A stretch of 64,000 nucleotides of DNA. Origin: Flavobacterium psychrophilum. GTDB taxonomy: Bacteria; Bacteroidota; Bacteroidia; Flavobacteriales; Flavobacteriaceae. The stretch covers positions 68,442 to 132,441 of the forward strand of contig CAMCFT010000006.1 of assembly GCA_945874225.1 (NCBI GenBank), given 5' to 3'. Position numbers and translations under genes: made by a program. A model generated the notes under the pieces. It worked only from the letters and a program-made list of their open reading frames with translations. It ran no database searches and was not told where the DNA came from. Shown one piece after another: positions 63,824 to 64,000 of this stretch (position 1 is the first letter of the stretch; every line of letters starts with the position of its first letter).

Positions 63824-64000
63824 GATGCTCCACAGGTTTTGGGATTAATCCGTAGAATTGCTCCTAATATTCTAAAAAGAAAATTTAAAGCTGAAGCTCC
63901 AAATCAAAAATGGGCAACAGATATAACAGAATTTAATGTTTCTGGAAATAAATTGTATTTATCGCCCATTATTGACTTATTTAATCAAGAAATAATCAGC
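63824..64000 (+). mobile_element. IS3-family transposase fragment (rve integrase core), running off the window
   Basis: From 63824 the frame reads DAPQVLGLIRRIAPNILKRK, then KAEAPNQKWATDITEF and KLYLSPIIDLFNQEIIS to the window end. PNQKWATDITEF with the DLF-EI-S block is the OrfB integrase core of IS3/IS150-type elements; the first catalytic Asp is in TDITEF. There is no start codon or OrfA here, and the frame directly abuts the ISL3-like remnant, so this copy is truncated at its 5' end. Its 3' end lies outside. Confidence 0.75.

Overview
The window is AT-rich chromosomal DNA from a Bacteroidota bacterium, most likely a Flavobacteriaceae member close to Flavobacterium. The evidence is three SusC-type receptors with two SusD partners, type IX secretion (T9SS) genes (gldJ, porU, porV), several proteins with T9SS C-terminal sorting domains, TAnnTTTG-type -7 promoter elements, and A-rich leaders without Shine-Dalgarno sites.

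Layout. (1) 1-5457, minus strand: the start of a SusC gene (cut by the window edge) below an operon of a LamG protein, a LamG-metallophosphatase, a YwqK-like repeat protein and a DoxX-like membrane protein. (2) 5794-30908: a beta-glucan utilisation locus bounded by two paralogous membrane-anchored regulators (plus strand). Between them, on the minus strand and in transcription order, are a SusF-like T9SS cargo protein, SusC, SusD, a GH16 remnant, a GDPD-GH16 fusion lipoprotein, an endonuclease/exonuclease/phosphatase-fold enzyme, an unassigned helical-toroid-like protein, two GH30 enzymes, a GH5-CBM6-trefoil T9SS cargo enzyme and a GH3 beta-glucosidase. GH16 (beta-1,3), GH30 (often beta-1,6), GH5 and GH3 together fit a beta-1,3/1,6-glucan; the phosphodiesterase and phosphatase-fold proteins hint that the glucan may carry phospho-substituents. 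(3) 30975-44640: core genes murF, gldJ, porU, porV, cdd, pdhA, pdhC, a glycosyltransferase and miaE. (4) 44858-63357: an amino-sugar locus with a sialate O-acetylesterase-like enzyme, a NagB-PIG-L fusion, a GH2 enzyme with exo-glucosaminidase-type catalytic motifs and an AraC/LacI-like regulator on the plus strand; and SusC, SusD, a PD40 lipoprotein, GH20, an MFS sugar transporter and a ROK kinase on the minus strand. Together these could import chitin/chitosan oligomers, cut them to GlcNAc/GlcN, phosphorylate, deacetylate and deaminate them to fructose-6-phosphate. (5) 63358-64000: a long non-coding leader and two abutting transposase fragments.

Most notable: the GDPD-GH16 fusion in a beta-glucan locus; a 261-bp MITE-like element with 18-bp terminal inverted repeats and a 6-bp target duplication between the GH30 and GH5 genes; palindromic repeats that appear to be inserted in frame in pdhC and in the GH3 gene; a decayed second GH16 copy; direct repeats in the divergent regulator/SusF-like promoter region; and the NagB-PIG-L fusion. 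No tRNA, rRNA or CRISPR array was seen.
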